The notes: generated by a model not told the origin, from the letters alone. Positions 45,478-55,599 are shown, numbered from the stretch's first letter. The stretch is DNA of 64,000 nt from Enterobacter dykesii (GCF_008364625.2 NZ_CP126604.1:2356001-2420000), one strand, 5' to 3'. Translations and numbers: made by a program.

Positions 45478-46902
45478 TTAGTGTTTGATCATCACATGCC
45501 GCACGACCGTATAATCCTCAAGCCCGTAGACCGACATATCTTTGCCGTAGCCGGATAATTTCATGCCGCCGTGCGGCATTTCGCTCACCAGCATAAAATG
45601 GGTATTCACCCAGGTGCAGCCGTACTGCAGCCGCGCGCTCAGGCGATGGGCGCGGCCCACGTCTTTGGTCCAGACCGATGACGCCAGGCCATACTGCGAA
45701 TCGTTCGCCCAGGCCAGCACCTGCGCCTCGTCATCAAACTCGGTGACGCTCACCACCGGGCCAAACACCTCGCGCTGAACGATGGCATCGTCCTGTTTTG
45801 CCCCCGCCAGCAGGGTTGGCTGGAAGTAGTAGCCTGCCCCCTCTTTTTTGCTCCCGCCGGTGACAACGCGGATATGACCGAGCGCTTTCGCCTCATCGAC
45901 CGCCTGACAAACGCGTGAAAGATGGGCGGCTGAGCTGAGCGGCCCCAGTTCGGTAGAAGCATCCTCCGGCGCACCCATTTTGAGGCTGGCGACCGCTGCG
46001 CCCAGCTTTTCCACCAGCGCGGCATAGATGCCCTTCTGGGCATAAATCCGGCACGCCGCCGTACAGTCCTGTCCGGCATTGTAGAAACCAAACGTCCGCA
46101 CCCCTTCGACAACCGCATCCAGGTCAGCATCATCAAAGACGATAACCGGCGCTTTACCGCCCAGCTCCATGTGGGTGCGTTTAATAGAGGACGCCGTATG
46201 GCCGATGATATGTTCCCCGGTAGCAATCGAACCGGTCAGCGAGACCATACGAACTTTTTCATGCCCGGTCAGCGGATCGCCGACCGTTTTACCCCGCCCA
46301 AACAGGACGTTCAGAACGCCTGCCGGGAAGATATCTTTTGCCAGCTCTCCCAGCTTCAGCGCGGTCAGGGGCGTGATCTCTGAGGGCTTAATCACCACGC
46401 AGTTCCCTGCCGCCAGCGCGGGGGCCAGTTTCCAGGCCGCCATCATCAGCGGATAGTTCCAGGGGGCAATAGAGGCAACCACGCCCACCGGATCGCGGCG
46501 GATCATCGACGTGTGGCCGTCAAGGTACTCCCCGGCGGCCAGCCCGTTCAGACAGCGGGCGGCCCCGGCGAAGAAACGGAAAACGTCGACCACCGCCGGA
46601 ATTTCATCACCCAGAGCACAGTGCAGCGGCTTGCCGCAGTTGAGGGATTCGAGCCGGGCAAACTCCTCCCCATGCGCTTCAATCGCATCCGCCAGCTTCA
46701 GCAGGCACTCGGCGCGCGTCTTCGGCGTGGTTTGTCCCCACTCCGCAAAAGCACGGTCGGCCGCCTGAACCGCCGCGTCGACCTGAGCCGCTGACGCCTC
46801 GGCAATCTCCAGCAGGAGTTCTCCAGTGGCCGGGTTATAGACCGGCTGTTTTTCTCCCTCTCCGGTTACCAGTTTTCCCTCTATCAGCAGTTGTGTTTGC
46901 AT
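45478..46902 (-). CDS. patD: Gamma-aminobutyraldehyde dehydrogenase
   Basis: 474-residue NAD-dependent aldehyde dehydrogenase matching E. coli PatD (YdcW), which oxidises 4-aminobutanal from putrescine to GABA. Visible: [40 protein letters not shown] loop [12 protein letters not shown], catalytic Glu in [13 protein letters not shown] and catalytic Cys in [11 protein letters not shown]. Last gene of the ydcSTUV-patD operon, 24 bp after ydcV. The transporter upstream fits polyamine uptake feeding this step. Confidence 0.96.
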   Translation of the reverse strand: MQTQLLIEGKLVTGEGEKQPVYNPATGELLLEIAEASAAQVDAAVQAADRAFAEWGQTTPKTRAECLLKLADAIEAHGEEFARLESLNCGKPLHCALGDEIPAVVDVFRFFAGAARCLNGLAAGEYLDGHTSMIRRDPVGVVASIAPWNYPLMMAAWKLAPALAAGNCVVIKPSEITPLTALKLGELAKDIFPAGVLNVLFGRGKTVGDPLTGHEKVRMVSLTGSIATGEHIIGHTASSIKRTHMELGGKAPVIVFDDADLDAVVEGVRTFGFYNAGQDCTAACRIYAQKGIYAALVEKLGAAVASLKMGAPEDASTELGPLSSAAHLSRVCQAVDEAKALGHIRVVTGGSKKEGAGYYFQPTLLAGAKQDDAIVQREVFGPVVSVTEFDDEAQVLAWANDSQYGLASSVWTKDVGRAHRLSARLQYGCTWVNTHFMLVSEMPHGGMKLSGYGKDMSVYGLEDYTVVRHVMIKH

Positions 46903-46926
46903 AGCATTTTCCTGTTGAATTCACTG

Positions 46927-47733
46927 TTATTTCCCGCTGCCGGCGATGTTCTCGCCGTCGCGGGTTAGCCACCAGGCTCCCAGAATGGGGATAGTTGTCA
47001 CCAGCATCACCAGCAGTGCTACGACGTTGGTGACCGGCACGTCGCGCGGACGACCGAGCTGATTGAGCAACCACAGCGGTAACGTGCGCTCGTGTCCCGC
47101 CGTAAACGTTGTGACGATTATCTCGTCAAACGACAGGGCAAACGCCAGCATTCCCCCGGCCAGCAGCGCGGAACCCAGATTGGGCAGCACCACATAGCGG
47201 AAGGTTTGCCATCCGTCGGCCCCGAGATCCATCGACGCTTCCACCAGGCTCCAGGAGGTGCGTCTGAAACGGGCAATCACGTTGTTAAATACCACCACCA
47301 CGCAAAAGGTGGCGTGTCCCACCACGATGGTGAAAAACCCCGGCTCAAGGTCAATCGTTTTGAATGCCGTCAGCAGCGCCAGACCGGTGATGATCCCCGG
47401 TAACGCAATCGGCAACAGCAGCAGCAGCGAGATCGCATTCTTGCCAAAAAACTCGCTTCGCCACAGCGCCGCTGCAGCAAGCGTGCCAAGCACGAGGGCA
47501 ATCGCGGTGGAGAGCGCGGCAATCTGAAGTGACAACGTCACGGATTCAATAATATCGCCGCGCCCCGCCGCCACGCTAAACCACTTAAGCGTCAGCCCCT
47601 GCGGCGGAAAGCTGAAGGCCGCGTCTTCGGTGTTAAAGGCATAGGTCGCGATAATCAGCAGCGGGAAGTGCAGGAAGATGACGCCTCCCCAGGCTGCCAC
47701 TTTCAGGAACAGCGGTGCGCGTTCAGAGTGCAT
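46927..47733 (-). CDS. ydcV: Polyamine-type ABC transporter permease YdcV
   Basis: 268 residues, six helices, PotC-type permease with the EAA loop [24 protein letters not shown]. Pairs with YdcU to form the membrane channel of the YdcSTUV importer (putrescine/spermidine class in E. coli). It overlaps ydcU by 11 bp. Confidence 0.94.
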   Translation of the reverse strand: MHSERAPLFLKVAAWGGVIFLHFPLLIIATYAFNTEDAAFSFPPQGLTLKWFSVAAGRGDIIESVTLSLQIAALSTAIALVLGTLAAAALWRSEFFGKNAISLLLLLPIALPGIITGLALLTAFKTIDLEPGFFTIVVGHATFCVVVVFNNVIARFRRTSWSLVEASMDLGADGWQTFRYVVLPNLGSALLAGGMLAFALSFDEIIVTTFTAGHERTLPLWLLNQLGRPRDVPVTNVVALLVMLVTTIPILGAWWLTRDGENIAGSGK

Positions 47734-48667
47734 CGAATGCTCCCAGACGTTTCACGAACGCCAGATAGAGTGAAATCAGCACGATGGGCACGAGCGTGAA
47801 CGCGGCGGCCATGGGCATATTGCCAATGGCGCCCTGCTGTGAGTAGACCATGTTACCGATGAAGTAACCCGGCGGCCCCACCAGCTGCGGAACGATGAAA
47901 TCTCCCAGCGTCAGGGAAAAGGTGAATATTGAGCCCGCGGCAATACCCGGGATCGCCAGCGGCAGAACGACGCAGCGAAAGGTCTGGCGAGGGCGCGCGC
48001 CAAGGTCGGCTGAGGCCTGCAGTAGCGAGGCCGGCAGGCGTTCCAGAGCCGCCTGGACGGGCAGGATCATAAACGGCAGCCAGATATAGACGAACACCAG
48101 AAACCGTCCCAGCCCGGAGGTGGACAAGGTGTTGCCGCCAACTGCCGGGAGCGTAAGGAGTGAGGTCAGGATCGGCTCCAGCCCCATATGGTTGAGAAAC
48201 CACTGCGCCACCCCATCCTTCGCCAGCAGCAGCGTCCAGGCGTAGGCTTTGACGATGTAGCTTGCCCACATTGGCAGCATCACAGCAATATAGAAAAACG
48301 CTTTCCACTTGCCGCGGGTGTATCGCGCCATGTACCAGGCCATCGGGAATGCCAGGATGGCGCTGGCTATCGTCACCGCAATCGCCATCGTTAGCGTGCG
48401 CAGTATGATGTCGTAGTTTGCCGGGTTGAAAAGCGCCCGAATGTTCGCCAGGGTCAGATCCGGCGTGACGGCCATGGTGAAATCGTCAAAGGTGTAAAAA
48501 CCTTGCCACAGCAGGGTCAGAAGCGATCCTAAATAGACGATGCCAAACCACATGAGCGGCGCGAGCAGAAGCAGGAACAGGCCAAGCGACGGTTTGCGCC
48601 AGAACAGCGCCGTCATGCGGCTTAAGCGCCCGTGCGAGGCGGGAGGATGCGTAACGCTCATAGCCAT
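47723..48667 (-). CDS. ydcU: Polyamine-type ABC transporter permease YdcU
   Basis: 314 residues, PotB-type permease: [20 protein letters not shown], then five more helices and the EAA loop [24 protein letters not shown]. The ATG at 48667 comes one base after the ydcT stop; a Met two codons on is an alternative, with AGGAG/AGGTG able to serve either. Partner of YdcV. Confidence 0.94.
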   Translation of the reverse strand: MAMSVTHPPASHGRLSRMTALFWRKPSLGLFLLLLAPLMWFGIVYLGSLLTLLWQGFYTFDDFTMAVTPDLTLANIRALFNPANYDIILRTLTMAIAVTIASAILAFPMAWYMARYTRGKWKAFFYIAVMLPMWASYIVKAYAWTLLLAKDGVAQWFLNHMGLEPILTSLLTLPAVGGNTLSTSGLGRFLVFVYIWLPFMILPVQAALERLPASLLQASADLGARPRQTFRCVVLPLAIPGIAAGSIFTFSLTLGDFIVPQLVGPPGYFIGNMVYSQQGAIGNMPMAAAFTLVPIVLISLYLAFVKRLGAFDAL

Positions 48668-48668
48668 T

Positions 48669-49682
48669 TCACCTCTCCTCGTGCAGGCGAATCATCGCCT
48701 CGCGTGACCACGACGCCATCACCGCCTGCCCCGGCGCAATCCCGCTCAGCGGCGAGATTTCACTGAGATTAGCCTGGCTCACCAGCAGTTTGGCGCCGTC
48801 GGCGAGCTTCAGCTCCAGCCGCGTGGCCGCCCCCTGATACTGAACGGCCTGCACGATGCCCTGAACCTGAACGTCTCCGCCCTCATTAAGGCGAATATGT
48901 TCCGGGCGCAGGGAATAGCTGCCTTCCATACCGCATAGTTTCTGCGCAAGGACTGCGTCAAATACGTTGGAAGTGCCGACAAAACCGGCGACAAACGGCG
49001 TGCGCGGACGCATGTAGAGATCGCGCGGGGTATCCACCTGCTCGATGCGCCCGTTATTGAACACCGCCACCCGGTCTGACATGGAAAGGGCTTCGCCCTG
49101 ATCGTGGGTGACAAAAATAAAGGTGATGCCGAGTTCCTGCTGAAGCTTCTTCAGCTCGAACTGCATCTGTTCACGCAGTTTGAGATCGAGCGCACCTAAG
49201 GGTTCATCCAGCAGCAGGACGCGCGGCTCATTAACCAGCGCCCGGGCGATGGCAACACGCTGCCGCTGGCCGCCGGAAAGTTGTGAAGGTTTGCGGGCAA
49301 CGGCAAAGCTCAGGCCCACTTTTTCCAGGGCATCACGGGCCTGCGCATGGCGTTTTTTCTTGTCGATACCTTTGACCATCAGCCCGTAGGCAACATTGTC
49401 GAGGATCGACATATGCGGAAACAGCGCGTAGTCCTGAAAGACGGTATTCACATCCCGCTCCCAAGGGGGCAGTTCGCTCGCCTCTTTGCCGAAGATAGAG
49501 ATCGTCCCGCCTGACAGCTGTTCGAAACCGGCGATCAGACGCAGGCAGGTGGTTTTACCGGAGCCCGAAGGCCCCAGCATGGAGAAAAATTCTCCGTCAC
49601 GAATGGCAATGGTGACCCCATCCACCGCCCGTACGTCGCCGTACAGACGGGAAACGTTGTTAAACTCTACCGCGTACGTCAT
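48669..49682 (-). CDS. ydcT: Polyamine-type ABC transporter ATP-binding protein YdcT
   Basis: 337 residues. Walker A GPSGSGKTTCL, Q-loop FQDYALFPHM, signature LSGGQRQRVAIARALV, Walker B VLLLDEP, switch VTHDQGEALSMSDRVAV, and the C-terminal TOBE domain typical of the PotA/spermidine class (LRPEHIRL). Energises YdcUV. 17 bp after ydcS. Confidence 0.95.
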   Translation of the reverse strand: MTYAVEFNNVSRLYGDVRAVDGVTIAIRDGEFFSMLGPSGSGKTTCLRLIAGFEQLSGGTISIFGKEASELPPWERDVNTVFQDYALFPHMSILDNVAYGLMVKGIDKKKRHAQARDALEKVGLSFAVARKPSQLSGGQRQRVAIARALVNEPRVLLLDEPLGALDLKLREQMQFELKKLQQELGITFIFVTHDQGEALSMSDRVAVFNNGRIEQVDTPRDLYMRPRTPFVAGFVGTSNVFDAVLAQKLCGMEGSYSLRPEHIRLNEGGDVQVQGIVQAVQYQGAATRLELKLADGAKLLVSQANLSEISPLSGIAPGQAVMASWSREAMIRLHEER

Positions 49683-49699
49683 GTTCTGCTCCCGGGCAA

Positions 49700-50845
49700 T
49701 TAACGACCGCCCATGATGGCGATGTAGTCCTGCGTCCAGCGGCTGTAAGGGACAAATTTGCCGCCTTCGGCGATGGGGGTTTTCCAGAACATGATTTTGT
49801 CGAACTCGTTATAACCGTTTGTTTCGCAGCCTTTATCACCCAGCAGCGTGCTGGCCTTACACCCTTCTGCAACTACGGGCAGGGAGCCAAACCATGCGGC
49901 CAGATCGCCCTGCACTTTCGGCGTCAGCGACCAGTTCATCCATTTGTAGGCGCACATCGGGTGTTTTGCCTGCGCGTGCAGCATGGTGGTGTCCGCCCAG
50001 CCGGTCACCCCCTCTTTCGGGAAGACGGTGGCAACGGGCTGGTTCTCAGCCTTCAGCGCATTCGCCTGATACGGCCAGGCGCTGGAGGCCACGACGCCTT
50101 CATTTTTGAAGTCGCTCATCTGGACGGTGGTGTCATGCCAGTAGCGGTGGATCAGCGCGTGCTGGTCGCGAAGCACCTTGAGCACGGCGGCATACTGTTT
50201 TTCGGTGAGCTGGTAAGGGTCTTTGATACCCAACTGCGGCTGCGTGGCTTTGACGAACAGCGCGGCATCGGCGATATAAATCGGGCCGTCATACGCCTGC
50301 ACGCGTCCCTGATTGGTTTTACCGTCCGGCAGATCCTGTTTAGTAAAGACCACGCTCCAGCTGTCAGGCGGCGTCGGGAAGGTTTTGGTGTTGTACATCA
50401 GCAGGTTTGGCCCCCACTGATACGGCGTGCCGTAGACTTTCCCGCCGACGTTAAACCATTCCCCTTTCACAATCCGTCCGTCTAGGGTTTTCCAGTTGGG
50501 GATAAGATCGGGGTTAATGGGCTGGACGCGTTTGCCCATGATCAGGCGCAGGGAGGCGTCACCCGAGGCGGTCACCAGATCGTATCCTCCTTTCGCCATC
50601 AGGCTGACCATTTCATCCGACGTGGCCGCCGTTTTGACGTTGACCGCACACCCGGTCTCTTTTTCAAACTGGGTGACCCAGTCATAATTTTTATCCGTCT
50701 GTCCGCGTTCGATGTATCCCGGCCAGGCGATAATATCCAGCCGACCTTCCCCGTCGCCGATGGCCTTTGGTGGTTCTGCGGCTTGCGCTGTCATGATAGT
50801 CATGCCGAGCGCGCACAGGCTGCTGCGGGCAAAATGTTTGCTCAT
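49700..50845 (-). CDS. ydcS: Periplasmic binding protein YdcS
   Basis: 381 residues from ATG 50845 (AGGAG ahead), the same length as E. coli YdcS; a 39-codon N-terminal extension is discarded. Signal peptide ends near TAQAA. PotD/PotF-like fold: LDIIAWPGYIERG, GGYDLVTASGDASLRLI, VYGTPYQWGPNLLMYNTK, WPYQANALKAENQPV. Binds polyamines for YdcTUV; E. coli YdcS was also reported to have polyhydroxybutyrate synthase activity. First gene of the operon. Confidence 0.95.
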   Translation of the reverse strand: MSKHFARSSLCALGMTIMTAQAAEPPKAIGDGEGRLDIIAWPGYIERGQTDKNYDWVTQFEKETGCAVNVKTAATSDEMVSLMAKGGYDLVTASGDASLRLIMGKRVQPINPDLIPNWKTLDGRIVKGEWFNVGGKVYGTPYQWGPNLLMYNTKTFPTPPDSWSVVFTKQDLPDGKTNQGRVQAYDGPIYIADAALFVKATQPQLGIKDPYQLTEKQYAAVLKVLRDQHALIHRYWHDTTVQMSDFKNEGVVASSAWPYQANALKAENQPVATVFPKEGVTGWADTTMLHAQAKHPMCAYKWMNWSLTPKVQGDLAAWFGSLPVVAEGCKASTLLGDKGCETNGYNEFDKIMFWKTPIAEGGKFVPYSRWTQDYIAIMGGR

Positions 50846-50995
50846 AAGAGTTACTCCTGTCGCAATGAAATTTAGCGGCAGCCGTGCCGTAAAAATATCT
50901 CCCTTATTAAACGTAGACCGCGCAAATGCGCCGCACCGTATGGCTTCAGGAAATTTCATCAAGGTGTGACAGAGGGCGCATTCCCCGTTAACTGG

Positions 50996-51001
50996 ATTAT
51001 A
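50996..51001 (-). promoter_or_regulatory. Candidate -10 element for ydcS
   Basis: On the minus strand TGTC-TATAAT, with a C before the hexamer as favoured by sigma-S, about 150 bp before ydcS. In E. coli the operon depends partly on sigma-S, so this placement is reasonable. No good -35 was assigned and no sigma-54 match was found. Confidence 0.4.
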
Positions 51002-51116
51002 GACAAGGAGTTAGGCGCGAAAGACGGTATGCAGATTTCCTATGACAGGGCACTGCGAAATATTCGCAGCGCCGTCATCAGGATAAGAATTGATTATTTA
51101 AATAAGGTCGAATTGA

Positions 51117-52526
51117 TTATTCCAGCATCGTGCTAATTAATTTTCCTAACTGAATGACCGCCTGCTCTTCTCGCTCTCCCCAGGCCCAGGAGGTATTAAA
51201 CCGGAAGAACGGTGTCCACGCGTCGGAGGTGGAAAACATCTTTCCGGGAGCAATGCTGATGTGGTGCGTTAAGGCTTGTTCGCTGAGCAGCCCCGCATCC
51301 AGCTGCGCCGGAAGCTCCAGCCATAAAAAGTAGCCGCTGTCGTTATGGTGGATTTTGACGCCGGCAGGCATATGGCGCAAAAGGGACTGCCAGGCCTGCT
51401 GTTTTCGCTCGGCGAGCGTACGCCGCAGGCGGCGCAGATGGGCGTCGTAGCGTTTCGTCGCCAGATAATCCACCAGCGCCAGCTGCACGGGCGAACTGGT
51501 GGAGAGCGTGCTCATCAGCTGCAGCTGCTGAATGCGCCGCGCGTGTTTTCCTGCCGCCACCCAGCCGATGCGAAAACCGGCCACCAGGCATTTTGAAAAG
51601 GACGAGCAGTGAAGCGTCATGTCCTGACGATCCCAGGCTTTCGCCGGGAGCGGCTTTTCGCGGCCAAAATAGAGCTCGCTGTAGACATCGTCTTCAATCA
51701 GGGGGACGTTGTGCTGCGTTAACAGCGCCACAAGCTGCGCTTTTTTCGCAGCGCTCAGCGTAAAGCCAAGCGGGTTCTGACTGTTGGTCATGATCCAGCA
51801 GGCTTTAACCGGGTACTCCTTCAGCGCCTGTTCAAGGGCATTCAGGTCAATCCCCTCGCGGACGTCCGTCGCAATCGACAACGCTTTGAGCTTCAGGCGT
51901 TCCAGCGCCTGTAGCGCGCCGTAGAAACACGGGTTTTCGACGATCACCCAGTCGCCCGGCTCGGTCACCGCCTGCAGGCTGAGATTGAGCGCTTCAAGCG
52001 CGCCTGCGGTGATCACAATCTCTTCCGGGGAGATGTTCATCCCCTGCTGCGCGTAGCGACGGGCAATGGCGTGGCGGAGATCGACGTTACCCGGCGGCAG
52101 GTTCTCAATCACGCTCATCGCCGTCGCGGTTTTGCTGACGTTCGCCAGCGAGCGGTTGAGCTGCTGCAGCGGGAAAAGTCGGGGATCGGGAAACGCGGAG
52201 GCAAAAGGAACAACGGACGGGTCGCGGCTGGCCTGTAAGACGTCGAAGATGTAGGTATTAATATCCACCACTTCGTCACGCATTACCTGGGCAGGTGGAG
52301 CAGGCTGATGTGCGGTCGGGCGCGAGGCAACGTAATAGCCCGACTGCGGTCTGGCGACAATGCGCCCCTGACTTTCCAGCATCTGATACGCGTGGCCAAC
52401 GGTCATAAAACTCATGCCGCTGCTCGCCACCTGCTCTCGCAGCGAAGGCAGCTTATCGCCCGGCAGCCATACGCCAAGCTCAATCTGCGAGATAATTTGT
52501 TGCGCCAGACGCTGGTATTTTTTCAT
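51117..52526 (-). CDS. ydcR: MocR-type regulator YdcR
   Basis: 469 residues from ATG 52526 (AGGAG eight bases before). GntR winged helix at about 1-68 (QRLAQQIISQIELGVWLPGDKLPSL; MSFMTVGHAYQMLESQGRIVARPQSGYYV) and a PLP aminotransferase-fold domain with SNPLG-type motif NSQNPLGFTLS, EDDVYSELYFG and PLP Lys in CSSFSKCLVAGFRIGW. Sits just upstream of ydcS as in E. coli and probably controls the polyamine operon and itself. Confidence 0.93.
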   Translation of the reverse strand: MKKYQRLAQQIISQIELGVWLPGDKLPSLREQVASSGMSFMTVGHAYQMLESQGRIVARPQSGYYVASRPTAHQPAPPAQVMRDEVVDINTYIFDVLQASRDPSVVPFASAFPDPRLFPLQQLNRSLANVSKTATAMSVIENLPPGNVDLRHAIARRYAQQGMNISPEEIVITAGALEALNLSLQAVTEPGDWVIVENPCFYGALQALERLKLKALSIATDVREGIDLNALEQALKEYPVKACWIMTNSQNPLGFTLSAAKKAQLVALLTQHNVPLIEDDVYSELYFGREKPLPAKAWDRQDMTLHCSSFSKCLVAGFRIGWVAAGKHARRIQQLQLMSTLSTSSPVQLALVDYLATKRYDAHLRRLRRTLAERKQQAWQSLLRHMPAGVKIHHNDSGYFLWLELPAQLDAGLLSEQALTHHISIAPGKMFSTSDAWTPFFRFNTSWAWGEREEQAVIQLGKLISTMLE

Positions 52527-52584
52527 CAAATTCTCCTTGTGACCGACAGTGTATATCAGCAGGAGAAAAAGAGAAGATTTAGCT

Positions 52585-52597
52585 AACTGTTATGGTT
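52585..52597. promoter_or_regulatory. AACTGTTATGGTT element upstream of ydcR
   Basis: This 13-mer recurs exactly at 53096-53108, with an inverted 9-bp copy at 53154. It lies 58 bp before the ydcR start. MocR regulators such as GabR bind short repeats containing ACCAT/ATACCA-like cores, so an YdcR site is possible. Confidence 0.4.
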
Positions 52598-52608
52598 CGG
52601 GAAACGAA

Positions 52609-52797
52609 TTACTTACGGTACTCGGTAACGTGGCTTTGCGCCTGACGCGCGGCGGCCAGGTGATCGAGCGTAATCATCGACGATTTGCAAAAGATGCATT
52701 TCGCGCCGAGTGGGTTTTTCTCAGACATATCAAAGACTGAGGTACGGTACTGCGAGCCATGACAGCATGGGCAGCGGAAATGAATATAAGAAGTCAT
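52609..52797 (-). CDS. Cold-shock small zinc-ribbon protein, YmcF/YnfQ type
   Basis: 62 residues. CPCCHGSQYRTS near the start and AKCIFCKSSMIT give two CxxC pairs (Cys9/12 and Cys34/37) for one zinc. It matches the E. coli cold-shock small proteins YmcF and YnfQ, which sit beside cspG and cspB/cspI genes; no csp gene is adjacent here. AGGAG precedes the ATG. The long 5' leader described separately fits cold-shock control. Confidence 0.88.
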   Translation of the reverse strand: MTSYIHFRCPCCHGSQYRTSVFDMSEKNPLGAKCIFCKSSMITLDHLAAARQAQSHVTEYRK

Positions 52798-52973
52798 AGG
52801 ATTCTCCTGTGAACGTAAAAACGTAAATTACTAATGGGCCGATTGGGCAATAATGGTTTTAAACAAAACGAATCGGAAAGTAGATAAAGACCCAAGAGAG
52901 GCTGCGGAGAGGCACAACGTGATGAGAACTGCTTTATAAAACTACGTCAGATATTTATTTGGACTCAAAACCA
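52798..52973 (-). promoter_or_regulatory. Long 5' leader of the YmcF-like gene
   Basis: On the minus strand TTGCCT (53009-53004) and TTAATG (52985-52980) with an 18-bp spacer form a plausible promoter, giving a leader of about 176 nt. TGACGTA within it (52949-52943) matches the first seven bases of the cspA-family cold box TGACGTACAGA. Long leaders that refold in the cold are typical of this gene class. Confidence 0.45.
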
Positions 52974-53095
52974 GAGGGCCATTAACGCACGGCGCAGACG
53001 ACAAGGCAAGCAGTTTTATGCGTAAAATTCATAAAAAGACGGTTTTTATTCCTCACTCGAGGTATATCAGATGGCTAAAGCATGAGCTTTAAGCC

Positions 53096-53162
53096 AACTG
53101 TTATGGTTAAAAATCACTTTTCTGCGTCTGATAGTCCGAACTTTGCCCCTATACCATAACAG
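53096..53162. promoter_or_regulatory. Paired TGTTATGG elements upstream of cioA
   Basis: AACTGTTATGGTT (53096-53108) and its inverse CCATAACAG (53154-53162) face each other about 45 bp apart, ending 26 bp before the cioA start. The same 13-mer is upstream of ydcR. A GGCTAAAGC/GCTTTAAGCC hairpin (53073-53095) adjoins. Binding protein unknown. Confidence 0.4.
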
Positions 53163-53188
53163 CACACCGTTTGACATTGAGGCTGTGC

Positions 53189-54589
53189 ATGTTTGGTTTA
53201 GATGCTTTTCACCTTGCACGGATACAGTTTGCCTTTACCGTATCCTTTCACATTATTTTCCCGGCGATCACCATCGGCCTGGCAAGCTATCTTGCCGTGC
53301 TCGAAGGGCTGTGGCTGAAAACAAAAAATCCGGTCTGGCGCTCGCTGTACCATTTCTGGTCGAAGATTTTTGCCGTCAACTTTGGCATGGGCGTGGTCTC
53401 CGGGCTGGTGATGGCCTACCAGTTTGGCACCAACTGGAGCGGATTTTCACAGTTTGCGGGCAGCATTACCGGCCCGCTGCTGACCTATGAAGTGCTGACC
53501 GCCTTCTTCCTCGAGGCCGGGTTCCTCGGCGTGATGCTGTTCGGCTGGAATAAAGTCGGGCCGGGTCTGCACTTCTTCGCCACCTGCATGGTGGCGTTGG
53601 GCACCATTATCTCCACCTTCTGGATCCTCTCGTCGAACAGCTGGATGCAGACCCCGCAGGGCTATGAGATCGTCAACGGCCAGGTGGTACCGGTGGACTG
53701 GTTCGCCGTGGTGTTTAATCCCTCCTTCCCTTACCGCCTGCTGCATATGTCGATAGCCGCATTCCTGAGCAGCGCCCTGTTTGTGGGCGCATCCGCGGCA
53801 TGGCACCTGCTGCGCGGGAATAATACTCCTGCCATCCGGGCGATGTTTTCTATGGCGCTGTGGATGACGCTGATAGTCGCCCCCATTCAGGCCATGGTTG
53901 GCGATATGCACGGGTTAAACACCTTAAAGCATCAGCCCGCCAAGATTGCCGCCATTGAAGGCCACTGGGAAAATCCGCCGGGTGAGCCTACCCCGCTGCT
54001 GCTGTTTGGCTGGCCGGATATGGAACAGGAGCGCACCCGATTTGGGCTGGAGATCCCGGCGCTGGGGAGTCTTATCCTGACGCACAGTCTGGATAAACAG
54101 GTTCCGGCACTCAAAGAGTTTCCGAAGGAAGATCGTCCGAATTCCACCATCGTCTTCTGGTCGTTCCGCATCATGGCGGGCCTGGGCATGCTGATGCTGC
54201 TGCTCGGGGTGACGGCACTCTGGCTGCGCTACAAAAAACGCGTGTATTCGTCGCGCCCCTTCCTGTGGTTTGCGCTGCTGATGGGGCCAACCGGGCTGAT
54301 TGCCATCCTGGCCGGGTGGATCACCACCGAAGTGGGCCGCCAGCCGTGGGTGGTCTACGGACTCCAACGAACGAAGGATGCGGTGTCCGCCCACGGTGAT
54401 CTGCATATGAGCGTGAGCCTGCTGGCCTTCTTCGTCGTCTATACCTCGGTATTCGGCGTGGGTTATAGCTATATGGTACGCCTCATCCGAAAAGGCCCAC
54501 AGCCGCATGAAACTTTCGCTACCGAGTCCGACGGACGTCCGGCGCGCCCGCTTTCTGCCGTCACAACTGAACATAAGGAGCAGCCATAA
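53189..54589 (+). CDS. cioA: Cyanide-insensitive (CIO-type) cytochrome bd quinol oxidase subunit I
   Basis: 466 residues from ATG 53189, behind GAGG. An inner-membrane quinol oxidase reducing O2 to water with haems b558, b595 and d. Haem ligand histidines are present in ARIQFAFTVSFHIIFP and YRLLHMSIAAFL; GWITTEVGRQPW is the conserved C-terminal block. The protein is shorter than CydA (about 522) and has the short Q-loop of the CIO group. Its stop overlaps the subunit II start (TAATG). Confidence 0.93.
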   Translation: MFGLDAFHLARIQFAFTVSFHIIFPAITIGLASYLAVLEGLWLKTKNPVWRSLYHFWSKIFAVNFGMGVVSGLVMAYQFGTNWSGFSQFAGSITGPLLTYEVLTAFFLEAGFLGVMLFGWNKVGPGLHFFATCMVALGTIISTFWILSSNSWMQTPQGYEIVNGQVVPVDWFAVVFNPSFPYRLLHMSIAAFLSSALFVGASAAWHLLRGNNTPAIRAMFSMALWMTLIVAPIQAMVGDMHGLNTLKHQPAKIAAIEGHWENPPGEPTPLLLFGWPDMEQERTRFGLEIPALGSLILTHSLDKQVPALKEFPKEDRPNSTIVFWSFRIMAGLGMLMLLLGVTALWLRYKKRVYSSRPFLWFALLMGPTGLIAILAGWITTEVGRQPWVVYGLQRTKDAVSAHGDLHMSVSLLAFFVVYTSVFGVGYSYMVRLIRKGPQPHETFATESDGRPARPLSAVTTEHKEQP

Positions 54590-55599
54590 TGGGTATCGAT
54601 CTTTCCATTATCTGGTTTGTGATCATCGTCTTCGCCACGCTGATGTATATCGTGATGGACGGTTTTGATCTGGGGATTGGCATTCTGTTCCCTGCCACGC
54701 AGAACGCCGACGATCGCGACGTAATGGTCAACAGCGTCGCGCCGGTCTGGGACGGAAATGAAACCTGGCTGGTGCTTGGCGGAGCCGCCCTGTTCGGCGC
54801 ATTTCCGCTGGCGTATGCAGTAATCGTTGATGCCCTGACCATTCCGCTAACATTAATGCTGATCGGACTTATTTTCCGCGGGGTGGCTTTTGAGTTTCGC
54901 TTTAAAGCCACGCCAGCCCACCGCCCTTTCTGGGATAAGGCGTTTATAGGCGGTTCCATTCTGGCAACGTTCACCCAGGGCGTGACGGTAGGCGCCGTCA
55001 TTAACGGCTTTACCGTCACCGGCCGGGCCTATACCGGTGGCCCCTTTGACTGGTTTACCGCGTTTAATCTGTTTTGCGGCGCGGGGCTGGTGGTGGCCTA
55101 TGCGCTGTTAGGCTCCACCTGGCTGGTGATGAAAAGCGAAAACGCGCTGCAGCAGCGGATGCGTGAGGTGTCGAAAACGCTGTTAATCGTGCTGCTGGCG
55201 TTTATTGCGGCGATCAGCCTCTGGACGCCGCTGGCGCAACCGGCCATCGCTGCGCGCTGGTTTACGCTGCCGAATCTGTTTTATCTGCTGCCGGTCCCTG
55301 CTCTGGTGGTGATTTTTAGCCTCTACCAGTGGCGCTGCCTGAATAATCCCGCCAGCCATAGCCGTCCGTTTATTCTGACGCTGGGGCTGATATTCCTCGG
55401 CTTTAGCGGGCTTGGGATCAGCATCTGGCCGCATATTATTCCACCGTCGATCACCCTGTGGCAGGCCGCCGCCCCGACGCAAAGCCAGGGCTTTATGCTG
55501 GTGGGCGCGCTGTTGATCATTCCCGTTATTCTGGTCTACACCTTCTGGAGCTACTACGTGTTTCGCGGCAAAGTTCAGCATGGGGAGGGTTATCACTGA
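54589..55599 (+). CDS. cioB: Cytochrome bd (CIO-type) oxidase subunit II
   Basis: 336 residues, eight to nine helices. CydB signature MDGFDLGIGILFPATQNADDRDVMVNSVAPVWDGNETWLVLGGAALFGAFPLAYA (seen as consecutive blocks from residue about 21) and FTQGVTVGAVINGF. Completes the oxidase core with CioA. One-base overlap with cioA and TGATG overlap with the small third gene show tight coupling. Confidence 0.94.
   Translation: MGIDLSIIWFVIIVFATLMYIVMDGFDLGIGILFPATQNADDRDVMVNSVAPVWDGNETWLVLGGAALFGAFPLAYAVIVDALTIPLTLMLIGLIFRGVAFEFRFKATPAHRPFWDKAFIGGSILATFTQGVTVGAVINGFTVTGRAYTGGPFDWFTAFNLFCGAGLVVAYALLGSTWLVMKSENALQQRMREVSKTLLIVLLAFIAAISLWTPLAQPAIAARWFTLPNLFYLLPVPALVVIFSLYQWRCLNNPASHSRPFILTLGLIFLGFSGLGISIWPHIIPPSITLWQAAAPTQSQGFMLVGALLIIPVILVYTFWSYYVFRGKVQHGEGYH

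Noticed and set aside
50920..50945. Sigma-54 promoter (GG-N10-GC) for ydcS
   Set aside because: The GG and GC elements are 12 bp apart instead of 10 and TGGCAC is poorly matched.
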